Shown here: positions 12,001 through 22,517 of the stretch, piece by piece | Numbering within the stretch: the stretch's first letter is position 1 | Layout: each line of letters opens with the position of its first letter | Assembly (NCBI GenBank): GCA_964019425.1 | Contig: OZ025790.1 | Location: forward strand, 1 to 64,000 | Source of the DNA: Flectonema sp. DT1601 | Taxonomy: Eukaryota; Euglenozoa; Diplonemea; Diplonemida; Diplonemidae | Direction of reading: 5' to 3' | Length of the DNA: 64,000 nucleotides | Made by a program: the position numbers and the translations under genes | The notes under the pieces: generated by a model | What the model was told of the DNA's origin: nothing | Database searches by the model: none | What the model saw: the letters and a program-made list of their open reading frames with translations, nothing else

Positions 12001-14096
12001 TTTGCGGGTTTGCGGGTTTGCGGGTTTGCGGGTTTGCGGGTTTGCGGGTTTGCGGGTTTGCGGGTTTGCGGGTTTGCGGGTTTGCGGGTTTGCGGGTTTG
12101 CGGGTTTGCGGGTTTGCGGGTTTGCGGGTTTGCGGGTTTGCGGGTTTGCGGGTTTGCGGGTTTGCGGGTTTGCGGGTTTGCGGGTTTGCGGGTTTGCGGG
12201 TTTGCGGGTTTGCGGGTTTGCGGGTTTGCGGGTTTGCGGGTTTGCGGGTTTGCGGGTTTGCGGGTTTGCGGGTTTGCGGGTTTGCGGGTTTGCGGGTTTG
12301 CGGGTTTGCGGGTTTGCGGGTTTGCGGGTTTGCGGGTTTGCGGGTTTGCGGGTTTGCGGGTTTGCGGGTTTGCGGGTTTGCGGGTTTGCGGGTTTGCGGG
12401 TTTGCGGGTTTGCGGGTTTGCGGGTTTGCGGGTTTGCGGGTTTGCGGGTTTGCGGGTTTGCGGGTTTGCGGGTTTGCGGGTTTGCGGGTTTGCGGGTTTG
12501 CGGGTTTGCGGGTTTGCGGGTTTGCGGGTTTGCGGGTTTGCGGGTTTGCGGGTTTGCGGGTTTGCGGGTTTGCGGGTTTGCGGGTTTGCGGGTTTGCGGG
12601 TTTGCGGGTTTGCGGGTTTGCGGGTTTGCGGGTTTGCGGGTTTGCGGGTTTGCGGGTTTGCGGGTTTGCGGGTTTGCGGGTTTGCGGGTTTGCGGGTTTG
12701 CGGGTTTGCGGGTTTGCGGGTTTGCGGGTTTGCGGGTTTGCGGGTTTGCGGGTTTGCGGGTTTGCGGGTTTGCGGGTTTGCGGGTTTGCGGGTTTGCGGG
12801 TTTGCGGGTTTGCGGGTTTGCGGGTTTGCGGGTTTGCGGGTTTGCGGGTTTGCGGGTTTGCGGGTTTGCGGGTTTGCGGGTTTGCGGGTTTGCGGGTTTG
12901 CGGGTTTGCGGGTTTGCGGGTTTGCGGGTTTGCGGGTTTGCGGGTTTGCGGGTTTGCGGGTTTGCGGGTTTGCGGGTTTGCGGGTTTGCGGGTTTGCGGG
13001 TTTGCGGGTTTGCGGGTTTGCGGGTTTGCGGGTTTGCGGGTTTGCGGGTTTGCGGGTTTGCGGGTTTGCGGGTTTGCGGGTTTGCGGGTTTGCGGGTTTG
13101 CGGGTTTGCGGGTTTGCGGGTTTGCGGGTTTGCGGGTTTGCGGGTTTGCGGGTTTGCGGGTTTGCGGGTTTGCGGGTTTGCGGGTTTGCGGGTTTGCGGG
13201 TTTGCGGGTTTGCGGGTTTGCGGGTTTGCGGGTTTGCGGGTTTGCGGGTTTGCGGGTTTGCGGGTTTGCGGGTTTGCGGGTTTGCGGGTTTGCGGGTTTG
13301 CGGGTTTGCGGGTTTGCGGGTTTGCGGGTTTGCGGGTTTGCGGGTTTGCGGGTTTGCGGGTTTGCGGGTTTGCGGGTTTGCGGGTTTGCGGGTTTGCGGG
13401 TTTGCGGGTTTGCGGGTTTGCGGGTTTGCGGGTTTGCGGGTTTGCGGGTTTGCGGGTTTGCGGGTTTGCGGGTTTGCGGGTTTGCGGGTTTGCGGGTTTG
13501 CGGGTTTGCGGGTTTGCGGGTTTGCGGGTTTGCGGGTTTGCGGGTTTGCGGGTTTGCGGGTTTGCGGGTTTGCGGGTTTGCGGGTTTGCGGGTTTGCGGG
13601 TTTGCGGGTTTGCGGGTTTGCGGGTTTGCGGGTTTGCGGGTTTGCGGGTTTGCGGGTTTGCGGGTTTGCGGGTTTGCGGGTTTGCGGGTTTGCGGGTTTG
13701 CGGGTTTGCGGGTTTGCGGGTTTGCGGGTTTGCGGGTTTGCGGGTTTGCGGGTTTGCGGGTTTGCGGGTTTGCGGGTTTGCGGGTTTGCGGGTTTGCGGG
13801 TTTGCGGGTTTGCGGGTTTGCGGGTTTGCGGGTTTGCGGGTTTGCGGGTTTGCGGGTTTGCGGGTTTGCGGGTTTGCGGGTTTGCGGGTTTGCGGGTTTG
13901 CGGGTTTGCGGGTTTGCGGGTTTGCGGGTTTGCGGGTTTGCGGGTTTGCGGGTTTGCGGGTTTGCGGGTTTGCGGGTTTGCGGGTTTGCGGGTTTGCGGG
14001 TTTGCGGGTTTGCGGGTTTGCGGGTTTGCGGGTTTGCGGGTTTGCGGGTTTGCGGGTTTGCGGGTTTGCGGGTTTGCGGGTTTGCGGGTTTGCGGG
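1..14096 (+). repeat. Octamer satellite array (GGGTTTGC)n, about 1,760 units
   Basis: The array is a tandem 8-bp repeat, GTTTGCGG/GGGTTTGC, running from the left edge of the window without interruption. The only irregularity I see is one 7-bp unit near 2761-2767, where a G is missing. The plus strand is G-rich: each unit has a GGG run separated by the five bases TTTGC, so any four adjacent units fit a canonical G-quadruplex pattern. Each unit also carries one CpG. Because 8 is not a multiple of 3 and the unit has no stop in any register, all frames are open and encode an artefactual RVCGFAGL repeat (PQTRKPAN on the other strand). The same octamer occurs in one to three copies at the ends of dispersed repeats elsewhere in the window, which suggests the array grew from such an end. 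Confidence 0.98.
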
Positions 14097-14205
14097 TTGT
14101 AAAAATAATGTTTGTTCAGAAAGCTTAAAAAAGAAAAGTTGTGTGCGAGCAACGCGAGCCTGGAAGGGGTATCTCTAGTGCGGGTTTGCGGGTTTGCGGG
14201 TTTCT
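14097..14205 (+). repeat. Dispersed octamer-linked repeat, copy 1
   Basis: A ~100-bp unit begins TTGTAAAAATAATGTTTG, passes through AACGCGAGCCTGGAAGGGG, and ends in three GGGTTTGC octamers. It adjoins the large satellite directly. Near-identical copies lie at 17657-17768 and 17830-17935, and shorter parts at 21520-21560, 22434-22490 and 53745-53800. No coding capacity is visible. It marks the boundary of the satellite and probably shows where the octamer comes from. Confidence 0.8.
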
Positions 14206-14661
14206 CCTATATAATTGTAAGCATTGGGGATATTTTGGGTTCTGAGGAAATCCACCAAGTCCTGGGCCAGGTACCCAGGCCAGGCCTCACCTAATTACAC
14301 ACTAATTCTTCTTTGCATTCCCGCAAGAAGTTCTGGTTCTAAGTGCAACATAAGTGTTGACTGGTGCCACGCATTACGGAAAGAAAAGTAGCGTTGCATA
14401 TTGACCTGTGGCAAGTCGGCGCTACCAAATGACAGTCTGATGATCCACGGCGGGCGTTTGCAGAAAGAAATTTGCCTTTGTCACGGAATTTTTTTTTTTT
14501 TTTTTACCACTTTTTGCGCCACTCACCTCCAAAAAAACATGAGTAAATCTTTTTTTATGGTTATCTCTTGATCTATCGGCCCCGAAAAGTCTTCACAAAT
14601 TTCTGTGAGGAGAAAAAAGTTTTGCAGTTGTTTGCCAGTCAAGACTTACGCAGCACTGTAA
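14206..14661. other. Non-coding spacer with a diverged copy of the following repeat
   Basis: No supported gene. The stretch near 14335-14460 (AAGTGTTGACTGGTGCCACG and following) resembles 15140-15250, so the tandem array between them is flanked by related sequence in direct orientation. A T-run lies near 14490-14505. Confidence 0.5.
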
Positions 14662-15205
14662 GCTGGCCAGGCCTAGCTACTTCCGTGCTGGGAATGAGGC
14701 TTCTGTTTCTTCCTGCTGGCAGGCCTGGTGCTAAGTGCTACGTAATAGTGTCACGCATTACAGGAATGATATTGGGTTGCTCAGAAGTGCTATGTAAGCT
14801 GGCCAGGCCTAGCTACTTCCGTACTGGGAATGAGGCTTCTGCTTCTTCCTGCTGGCAGGCCTGGTGCTAAGTGCTACGTAATAGTGTCACGCATTACAGG
14901 AATAATATTAGGTTGCTCAGAAGTGCTATGTAAGCTGGCCAGGCCTAGCTACTTCCGTACTGGGAATGAGGCTTCTGTTTCTTCCTGCTGGCAGGCCTGG
15001 TGCTAAGTGCTACGTAATAGTGTCACGCATTACAGGAATAATATTAGGTTACTCAGAAGTGCTATGTAAGCGCCAGGCCTAGCTACTTCCGTACTGAGAA
15101 TGGGGCTTCTGTTTCTTCCCGCAAGCAGGCCTGGTGCTAAGTGCTACGTAAGTGTTGAATGGTGTCACGCATTACGGGAAGAAAGGTAGAGTGTTGCATG
15201 TTAAC
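14662..15205. repeat. 136-bp tandem repeat, four units
   Basis: Units start at about 14662, 14798, 14934 and 15070 with GCTGGCCAGGCCTAGCTACT and recur at a spacing of 136 bp. The fourth has lost two bases at its start. Each contains the palindromic pieces GGCCAGGCC and GCAGGCCTGG. A short open frame across them is a by-product of the repeat, not a gene. Confidence 0.9.
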
Positions 15206-15399
15206 CTGTTGCAGGTTGGCACTACCAAATGACCTGATGACCCACGGGGGAAAAGGCTTCACAAATCCCTGAGGAGAATAGGTTTTAGAGTTTTGGTGCC
15301 AAGCTGTCTTTTTGTTATGGTTTAGACAATTTGGGTTTTAATAATTAATTCCTTTCATCTTTGCCACCTTTCTGCAATCAATGCTTATGTAGCACCCCT

Positions 15400-15780
15400 G
15401 AGCAAATTTTGGCTGCTAATTTTCTTCTTGCAAGCAAATTGTAGCTGCTGATTCCCTTCCTGCAAGCAAATTTTAGCTGCTTGTTTCTTTCTTGCAGGCA
15501 AATTTTAGCTGCTGATTCTCTTCCCGCAAGCAAATCTTAGCTGCTTATTTTCTTCCCGCAAGCAAATTTTAGCTGCTTATTTTCTTCCCGCAAGCAAATT
15601 TTAGCTGCTTATTTTCTTCCCGCAAGCAAATTTTAGCTGCTTATTTTCTTCCCGCAAGCAAATTTTAGCTGCTTATTTTCTTCCCGCAAGCAAATTTTAG
15701 CTTATTTTCTTCCCGCAAGCAAATTTTAGCTGCTTACTTTTTTCCTGCAAACAAATTTAAGCTGCCAATTTTCTTCAGTA
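15400..15780. repeat. 32-bp tandem repeat, about 11 units
   Basis: The unit contains TTCCCGCAAGCAAATTTTAG followed by CTGCTTATTTTC, at a spacing of 32 bp. Central units are identical and the outer ones diverged, the usual pattern of unequal exchange in the middle of an array. Confidence 0.9.
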
Positions 15781-16265
15781 GGAAGTAAGTAAGATTTATT
15801 TTTGCCTAAGGAAGAATGCTGGATTTTTGTGCCCGAGCAGGTCTAAAAAAGATGGGTAACCATTTTCTTAAAGTATAAAATGTGATGAAAATTCTTTTTT
15901 AGTATGGTTTTGAAATTTAAGTGTATGGTTGCCAATTTAGTAGGTAGTTAAAAAGAAATTCTTCAGAAAAAATCTTTCTTTTATAATATTTTCTGAAAGA
16001 TTTATTTTTTTCTACAGATCTCCTAAAAAAGATGTGAACACATAGTTGATCTATCCAAAAGTCTTCATAAATTCCTGTTAACCATTTTCTTAAAATATAA
16101 AAAGTGACGAGAAAGAAATTTTGTTAGTAAGTGGTATGGTTTTGAAATTTAGGTGTATGGCTGCCAATTTAGTTAGCAAAAACTTTCTTTTTGAAATAAT
16201 TTTTACCTTCTTAATGAGTTTTGGGTTTTAGGTGCCAAGCTGTGAAAAAGCAATCTTTGATTTCA
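15781..16265. repeat. AT-rich non-coding block with internal direct duplication
   Basis: Two diverged copies of a ~100-bp segment (ACCATTTTCTTAAA ... GTGTATGGYTGCCAATTTAG) lie near 15858-15950 and 16080-16170. No gene or RNA signal is seen. Confidence 0.6.
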
Positions 16266-16279
16266 TTTCTTTTTGGGTA

Positions 16280-16500
16280 AAGGGTCTTTCCTACACAAAT
16301 AGTTTCAGAACTAACCATTCTTTACAAAACCCAAAATGGCTGTAAACCGTCCAGTTCGACCTTGGGTGAGGGCATTTTCGTTTTTTCTTGATTCTTTTTC
16401 AGGAGGTTGGCCTTTATTAGTGGCTCCCCCCCCTTGGGGGGGTTGGGGGGGGGGGGCTGCGTTCCGCCATCCCATAGTTCTTCCCACATTTCTATTTTAT
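16280..16500 (-). repeat. Truncated copy of the hairpin-bearing repeat
   Basis: On the minus strand this matches 22200-22425: a G/C-run hairpin segment, then a tRNA-like B-box region (GTTCGA...CTGGG), then CCATTTTGG. The hairpin half is cut at about 16465. It is probably a SINE-like unit. Confidence 0.6.
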
Positions 16501-16771
16501 TGGAAATAATGAACGATAACCTTATTAATATAACTAAATTCCTATATTCCCATCCCAGGGTCGCACACATTGCAGATACAGGTTCGATAAACCTGTTGTA
16601 AAATACTTCCAAATGTAACAAACAGATAACCTAAGCCACATATCCAATCATCATAAACCTAGCCGTCGTTTTCGTGCTAGCATATTAATATAACAACAAC
16701 TACAGATATCTTTCAGAAAAACAAAAACAAAGGACTTGATAAAACAGGGTGCAGTGTGCATTTTCAGCTAA

Positions 16772-17660
16772 GGGAGGACATTTTTCATTTGTCGTCCCAT
16801 TGGGACAGAAAAGTAATAAATAAATAAAAAATTGCGAAAAAAAAAAGAAATTGCTTATATATAACGTTTATTTATTTATTTTTATTTTTTTTTTTTTTTT
16901 CATGTTTGATTATTTCCTCTTCATATTATTTTTTTCTTTTTTTCTGCCTCTCCCTTAATCCTGTTTGTTTCTTTGAAACGAAAATTCATTTGAATATTAT
17001 TCCTTGGTCAGCATCTTTCATTGTCGCCCTTTGGGCCTGTTAAAAAAAAAGAAAAAAAAAAAAAAAGAAAGTTTACATCGGGAATAGGGCAGGAGCCAAG
17101 AGCTCCCAGTCTGTTACTTCCCACCTTTTCGAAAACTTATTTATAAATAAGAATTGCAGAAAAGTAATAATAATAAAAAGTTGCGATATCCCAGGGGCAG
17201 GCCCTCGCCCTGGGGCTGGGTGATCGCTGGTTCGACCCCCTGCCACTGCAATAACCCATCGCGCCCGTACACGCAATTAGTTCAAATCCCACGCCCGAAG
17301 GGCGTCCAGGGTAGGCACCTGGTAGACTCTCCTACGTTAAGACTGGAGGGAAGGGAAAATGGAAGGATTTCCATAAAGAGGCTAAGAACACACAAATAAA
17401 TAAATAATAAAAAAAAAGAAAATCCCAGGGCTGCACAGCCGAGTGGATGCCTTAAATCTCTTCGGTAGCCGTGGCAAGGGTTCAATTCCCAGGCACATTT
17501 TTTGTGTTTTTCAACCAGAAAAATTAGTAAGAAGAAAGTAGCAAGGAAAAGGGTAAAAAATTGGACTTAACTTAACGCGAGTGAAGCGAGCGTAAAGTTA
17601 AGTTCAAATTTGTACCCTGGACGGGTACCTAGCCAGGGAATAAAAACAGACGAGACTTGG
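16772..17660 (+). repeat. ~0.9-kb duplicated block, copy 1, with tRNA-like parts
   Basis: The block starts GAGGACATTTTTCATTTGTC and is repeated almost unchanged at 20636-21520. It holds two tRNA-like promoter parts: a B box GGTTCGACCCC near 17229, and a second unit near 17428-17497 with A-box-like CAGCCGAGTGGATGCC and B box GGGTTCAATTCCC. After these comes a stem-loop at 17568-17605 (ACTTAACTTAACGC against GCGTAAAGTTAAGT). The A/B-box spacing and A-rich ends fit tRNA-derived SINEs. No protein gene is supported. Confidence 0.7.
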
Positions 17661-17935
17661 TTGTAAAAATAATGTTTGTTCAGAAAGCTTAAAAAAAAAA
17701 AGTCGTGTGCGAGCAACGCGAGCCTGGAAGGGGTATCTCTAGTGCGGGTTTGCGGGTTTGCGGGTTTACAAATTTGTACCCTGGATGGGGTTGTACCTAG
17801 CCAGGGAATAAAAACAGACGTGACTTGGTTGTAAAAATAATGTTTGTTCAGAAAGCTTTAAAAAAAAAATTGCGCGAGCAACGCGAGCCTGGAAGGGGTA
17901 TCTCTAGTGCGGGTTTGCAGGTTTGCGCTTGTTAT
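17657..17935 (+). repeat. Two further copies of the octamer-linked repeat
   Basis: Copies at 17657-17768 and 17830-17935 each end in one to three GGGTTTGC-like octamers. They are joined by a short repeated piece (TTTGTACCCTGGAYGGG ... AAAAACAGACG), so this is a tandem duplication of the whole unit. Confidence 0.75.
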
Positions 17936-17949
17936 TGGTGCGTGTGAAA

Positions 17950-18187
17950 AAAAAAAAAATTCTTTTACTGAATAGCAAAAATGGAATTATTGGACCCCCC
18001 CAATAGCGAAAATCTCTAGATAAATTAAACACTGCCATTTGCAAGGTTTCAAAATTCCATTTAGGTAATTTGCCACCGAAACTGAGCACCAAACAAAAAC
18101 CGCCGTCAGCGGGTTTTGAACCCTCGACCGCCATTCCTGCAGACCGGCGTTCTATCAATTGAGCTATGTAGCCACATAATCGACATC
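17950..18187 (-). mobile_element. SINE family 2, tRNA-derived, copy 1
   Basis: Read on the minus strand, the head is tRNA-like: GTGGCTACATAGCTCAATTG, with an A box similar to TAGCTCAGTTGGTAGAGC, and B box GGGTTCAAAACCC about 40 bases on. A ~150-bp body follows. Copies lie at 22518-22745 and 40155-40295. The 5' end abuts the poly(A) end of a truncated LINE-2, and the same join is seen at 40295. Confidence 0.75.
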
Positions 18188-18189
18188 TC

Positions 18190-20636
18190 TTTTTATTTTT
18201 TTTTTTTTTTTGGTTACACTCGTCTGTGCTTCCAGACTCTTTGTTTTTGTTGGGGGCGTCATAGTGCAGTGGATGGGGTGGTGCCCCCACACCCAATCGG
18301 CCTCGGTTCGAACCCCGCTGTACGCACCGCGCCTCACAGCGCAATCAGTTTCCGTGTCGCATCCCCCATTGTCTCGAAAAAGTGAACGGCCACCCAGTAA
18401 GGGCAGCGCCTAAGCAATTATAGTAGTAACAAAAAGAAGGAGAAACACAGTAGTGAAACACTCAAAAAAAAAAAAAAAAAATTTTTGTTCTTTTTCACTT
18501 CTTTGTTTTGTCTTTCTTTTATACTTTCTTTTGATTTAAGTCTGACAAATTGGAAAACACGGGAAACATAGGTAGGCTCCGCCTGAGGACGTAAGAAGAG
18601 CGGCAACGGAAAAATAAATGGTCACGCGTCCTTGAAATTGGACACATGAAGCTAATTCGGTTACCATCCCTACCGTCGATAAAGAAAAACAAAGAATCGA
18701 GCATATAACTAGAGCGGTGGTCAAAGACCACTTGAACAGCCCGAAGGCCTGCCCTCAAGAGAAATTTATAAGGAGAATAGGAGAAGAAGGAGACAGGAGT
18801 GTTGGAAGAGACACTGCGACAACACCGAAGGTGATGTGCATTTACCCAACCAGGAGATGATTGATAATGATGAAAATACTAAAAAATAATAACAAATTGA
18901 TATTGGCGACTACGTGTCACCTACTTTACTTCCAAAGTCTAAGGTTAGATGTTTGTTCCATCCACCTTATGATCAGCGCGAGTGATGGAAGCCACGCCAA
19001 AGTGAAGAGAGCTTCAAGGTTAGGAATTTCGTTGGCAATAATAAGTTCTCGATCGCGATCCCACTTGCCGGTCAGTGTTGAGAAGCCCAGGATTTTGAAC
19101 CTGGCAGAGTCGAGTTTGGGAGATTGACATCCCTGCAGCAGGTGAACCTGTGAGGACGGTTCGCCACAAAATGGGCAGTCGATTTTCTTGCGCCAGTTCT
19201 GAATTAGCGGGTGACATCCTGTCCGGAAGTTCGCTATCCGTATCTCGTCGGCTCTTTCCATCCCAGGAGGGTATTTAACGGAACGGCCTCTGATGAGGTG
19301 TTTGTAGCAGGTGTAACCACTCACGTTAAGCAGATCCTTTTTGATGCAGCGCTTAACATGTGATGATCGCGAGAAGTAAGTGCCTTTGACTAGCACAGGT
19401 CGGATGTTCTTGTTGTGCGCTGCTTCCTTTGCAAGCGCGTCAACTTCATCGTGAAACTCGATTCCAATGTGTGAGGGGATGAATTGCAAATGCACTTTCA
19501 TTTCACACATGCGCAGGTATTCTAGTATCTTGAGGGACTCAGTATTCCTCTGTCTGCACCTTCCACCCAGCAGTTCATCCAGAAGGGATTTTGAGTCCGT
19601 GAATAGCCTTACAGATCTCATTGAAGGATCTTTGCTAAACACTGTTCTCAGATGTCTAGCCGCGTTCTTCAGAGCATGTTGTTCAGCCCTGTAGCTGCAG
19701 TCAGCTTGATAAAGCCTAGACGCGTAAGCAGATCGAAGGCCGCTACGCGACTTGGCAATATGAGCCGCACCGGCCGCGCCGGAAGCAGAGTAGGAGCCAT
19801 CGCAGTTGATTACCATGTCGACAGGAGGTAACGTTCCAATGTACGACATGAATTTTTCTTTGTCCACCGCAGGGTTCGCGGACTTCGGAAATCCGCAGCC
19901 GTTGCTAATCCTAAGGTTTGTCGGAGATACCCAGGGTTCCATCGAGTCAGGCTGCACAAGGCACTGGCTTTCACGCTGGCTGTCAATGCCAGGAAGGAGG
20001 CCAGCCCAGTAGCTTTGGGTTGAGGCGAGTCTGTTGGTACTAGGTATCCAAGTCATGGCTTTATACCTGTAGTACGCTATCTTGGTTTGCTTTTCAATCT
20101 GACGTTTAAAAGGAAGCATGTCCGCTTCCCACAGTAGAAGTTCTCTCGGTGTGCACCTGCTGCATCCAGTAACCAGCCTGGCAACCTTCCTCAGTTCGAA
20201 ATCAATACTATCAACGCTGTTGCTTATCAACCAACCAAAGCTATCGAGCGCATAAGAGATTCTCGCAGTTACGTAAAGGTTCTTGACCATATTTAGCGTT
20301 TTGTAGTCAAGATCATACGGTTAAAGGCATTGAAGCAGAGATATTCCCTTTTTCAGTTCTTCATGAATCTTAGCCACCTGTTTGTGGAAAGTGAGTCTGT
20401 CGTCGATGTGAACTCCGAGGTATTTCACTGAGTCCACGATTGGCAACAGAAATGCGGTTTTAAATCTGGCTTTCACCACCATCACGTTGTCTTCGAGAAC
20501 AATATTCCGCAACATCACGTTGTCAAGTTCGTCTTGCGTTTTGATCGGAGTTCCACCAACCTCGAGAATAGTTTCGCCGCTTTGAAGCATGGGTCTAGAA
20601 GAGTTTAAGTTGATACTCTTTTCAATGTCACTATAG
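18190..20636 (-). mobile_element. LINE-2, 5'-truncated copy
   Basis: This is a minus-strand copy of the 3' part of the LINE at 28906-35025. It contains the ORF2 segment 20650-18926 (end of RT, RNase H and the Cys/His tail ending LRLWK), the 3' UTR and a poly(A) tail (T-run at 18188-18211). The reading frame is interrupted by one in-frame TAA (about 20323-20325) where the long copy has CAG, so the copy is dead. The 5' cut lies at about 20636, at the edge of the duplicated 0.9-kb block. A SINE interrupts the 3' UTR. The protein part is nearly identical to the long copy, so insertion was recent. Confidence 0.92.
18252..18481 (+). mobile_element. SINE family 1, copy 1, inside a LINE 3' UTR
   Basis: The ~230-bp element starts GGGGGCGTCATAGTGCAGTG, has B box GGTTCGAACCCC and ends in poly(A). 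The target-site duplication TTTTTGTT is present at 18244-18251 and 18482-18489. The empty site is preserved in the other LINE 3' UTRs (for example near 41370), which proves the insertion. Other copies are at 22811-23043 and 35504-35742. Confidence 0.92.
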
Positions 20637-21520
20637 AGGACATTTTTCATTTGTCGTCCCGTTGGGACAGAAAAGTAATAAATAAATAAGAAATTGCGAA
20701 AGAAAAAAGAAATTGCTTATATATAACGTTTATTTATTTTTATTTTTTTTTTTTTTTTCATGTTTGATTATTTCCTCTTCATATTATTTTTTTTTTTTTT
20801 TTCTGCCTCTCCCTTAATCCTGTTCGTTTCTTTGAAACGAAAATTCATTTGAATATTATTCCTTGGTCAGCATCTTTCATTGTCGCCCTTTAGGCCTGTT
20901 AAAGAGAAAAAAAAAAAAAAAAAAAGAATGTTTACATCAGGAGGAATAGGGCAGGAGCCAAAAGCTCCCAGTCCGTTACTTCCCACCTTTTCGAAAACTT
21001 ATTTATAAATAAAAATTGCAGAAAAGTAATAATAATAAAAAGTTGCGATATCCCAGGGGTAGTAGTATAACCCTCGCCCTGGGGCTGGGTGATCGCTGGT
21101 TCGACCCCCTGCCACTGCAATAACCCATCACACCCATACACGCAATTAGTTCAAATCCCGCGCCCGAAGGGCGTCCAGGGTAGGCACCTGGTAGACTCTC
21201 CTACGTTAAGACTGGAGGGAAGGGAAAATGGAAGGATTTCCATAAAGAGGCTAAGAACACATAAATAAATAAATAAAAAAAAAAAAGAAAATCCCAGGGC
21301 TGCACAGCCGAGTGGATACCTTAAATCTCTTCGGTAGCCGTGGCAAGGGTTCAATTCCCAGGCACATTTTTTGTGTTTTTCAACCAGAAAAATTAGTAAG
21401 AAGAAAGTAGCAAGGAAAAGGGTACAAAATTGGACTTAACTTAACGCGAGCGTAAAGATAAGTTCAAATTTGTACCCTGGACGGGTACCTAGCCAGGGAA
21501 TAAAAACAGATGTGACTTGG
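20636..21520 (+). repeat. ~0.9-kb duplicated block, copy 2
   Basis: This is a second copy of 16772-17660 with small indels, including both tRNA-like parts (B boxes near 21097 and 21348). It joins the truncated end of the LINE-2 fragment. No gene is supported. Confidence 0.8.
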
Positions 21521-21679
21521 TTGTAAAAATAATGTTTGTTCAGAAAGCTTTAAAAAAAAAAGGGCAAACTAGCGTTTACTACACAAATAGTTTCAGAACG
21601 GGCGTTTATTACAAAATCCAAAATGGCTGGGGGGCCCGAAAAACCATATACGGGATGCATCGAGACCCCCAGCTGTATT

Positions 21680-21790
21680 TAAGAGCGGATGTGGTTCAGA
21701 GGTGGGAGCACTGACTTTGGATACCGGACGCCCAGGCTCAATCCCGACCAACGTCATTTTTTTTTCACCGGATTTTTTCACCCCAGAACG
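21680..21790 (+). mobile_element. tRNA-like SINE fragment
   Basis: A possible RNA polymerase III promoter pair is present: A-box-like TGGTTCAGAGGTGGG near 21691 and a B-box-like GGCTCAATCCC near 21735. A T-run follows. The flanking text (AATAGTTTCAGAACG, CCAAAATGGCTG) is shared with 16295-16340 and 22360-22400. The identification is tentative. Confidence 0.45.
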
Positions 21791-21794
21791 GGGT

Positions 21795-22425
21795 ATTAAG
21801 CTGGGAAGAGTGCAAGGGGGGGGGGGCTTGCGTTCCGCCAAGAACTTGGCGGAACGCAAGCCCCCCCCCCAACCCCCCCCAAGGGGGGGGAGCCCCTAAT
21901 AAAAGCCAACCTCTCCCGTACAAAGTCCAACCTCAAAAAACAAATTTGCTACTAATGGATATTAAGCTGGGGAAGAGTGCAAGGGGGGCTTGCGTTCCGC
22001 CAAGTTCTTGGCGGAACGCAAGCCCCCCCCCCAACCCCCCCCAAGGGGGGGGAGCCACTAATAAAAGCCAACCTCTCCCGTACAAAGTCTGCCTGTCCCG
22101 TACAAAGTCTGCCTGTCCCGTACAAAGTCCAACCTCAAAAAACAAGTTTGCTACTAATGGATGTTAGCTGGGGAAGAGTGCAAGGGGGCTTGCGTCCGCC
22201 AAATTCTTGGCGGGACGCAAGCCCCCCCCCCAACCCCCCCCAAGGGGGGGGAGCCACTAATAAAAGCCAACCTCCCCCGTACAAAGTCCAACCTGAAAAA
22301 AAAATCCAGGAAAAAAAAAAATGCCCTCACCCAGGATCGAACTGGACGGTTTACAGCCATTTTGGATTTTGTAATGAATGGCCGTTCTGAAACTATTTGT
22401 GTAGGAAAGACCCCTTTTCCCAAAA
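21795..22425 (+). repeat. Three tandem units carrying long G/C hairpins
   Basis: Units start at about 21795, 21961 and 22163 (166 and ~200 bp). Each holds a G-run, CTTGCGTTCCGCCAAG, its exact inverse and a C-run. In the first unit this gives an uninterrupted ~26-bp stem with a 2-base spacer (21817-21870). A second C8-AA-G8 stem follows. A 20-bp piece (GCCTGTCCCGTACAAAGTCT) is tandemly repeated at about 22090-22130. The last unit runs into a tRNA-like B-box region (22330-22350, on the minus strand). Open frames here are repeat artefacts. Confidence 0.85.
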
Positions 22426-22517
22426 AAAAATTGCGCGAGCAACGCGAGCCTGGAAGGGGTATCTCTAGTGCGGGTTTGCAGGTTTGCGCTTGTTATTGGT
22501 GCGTGTGAAAAAAAAAA

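Noticed and set aside
1-14096. Telomere made of GGGTTTGC
   Set aside because: At a left chromosome end the plus strand should be C-rich; here it is G-rich, running into the chromosome. Interspersed copies in the interior also speak for a satellite.
3-14178. Three ~4,700-codon open frames
   Set aside because: They are the octamer read in three registers; the unit has no stop codon in any frame, so length means nothing.
14568-14870. 100-codon gene
   Set aside because: It lies across 136-bp tandem units and changes with the repeat.
14662-15780. CRISPR array
   Set aside because: The units are contiguous tandem repeats without unique spacers, in a eukaryotic context.
21593-22423. Several short genes encoding Pro/Gly-rich peptides
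   Set aside because: All run through the hairpin repeats and poly-G/C runs on both strands, with no coding signal of their own.
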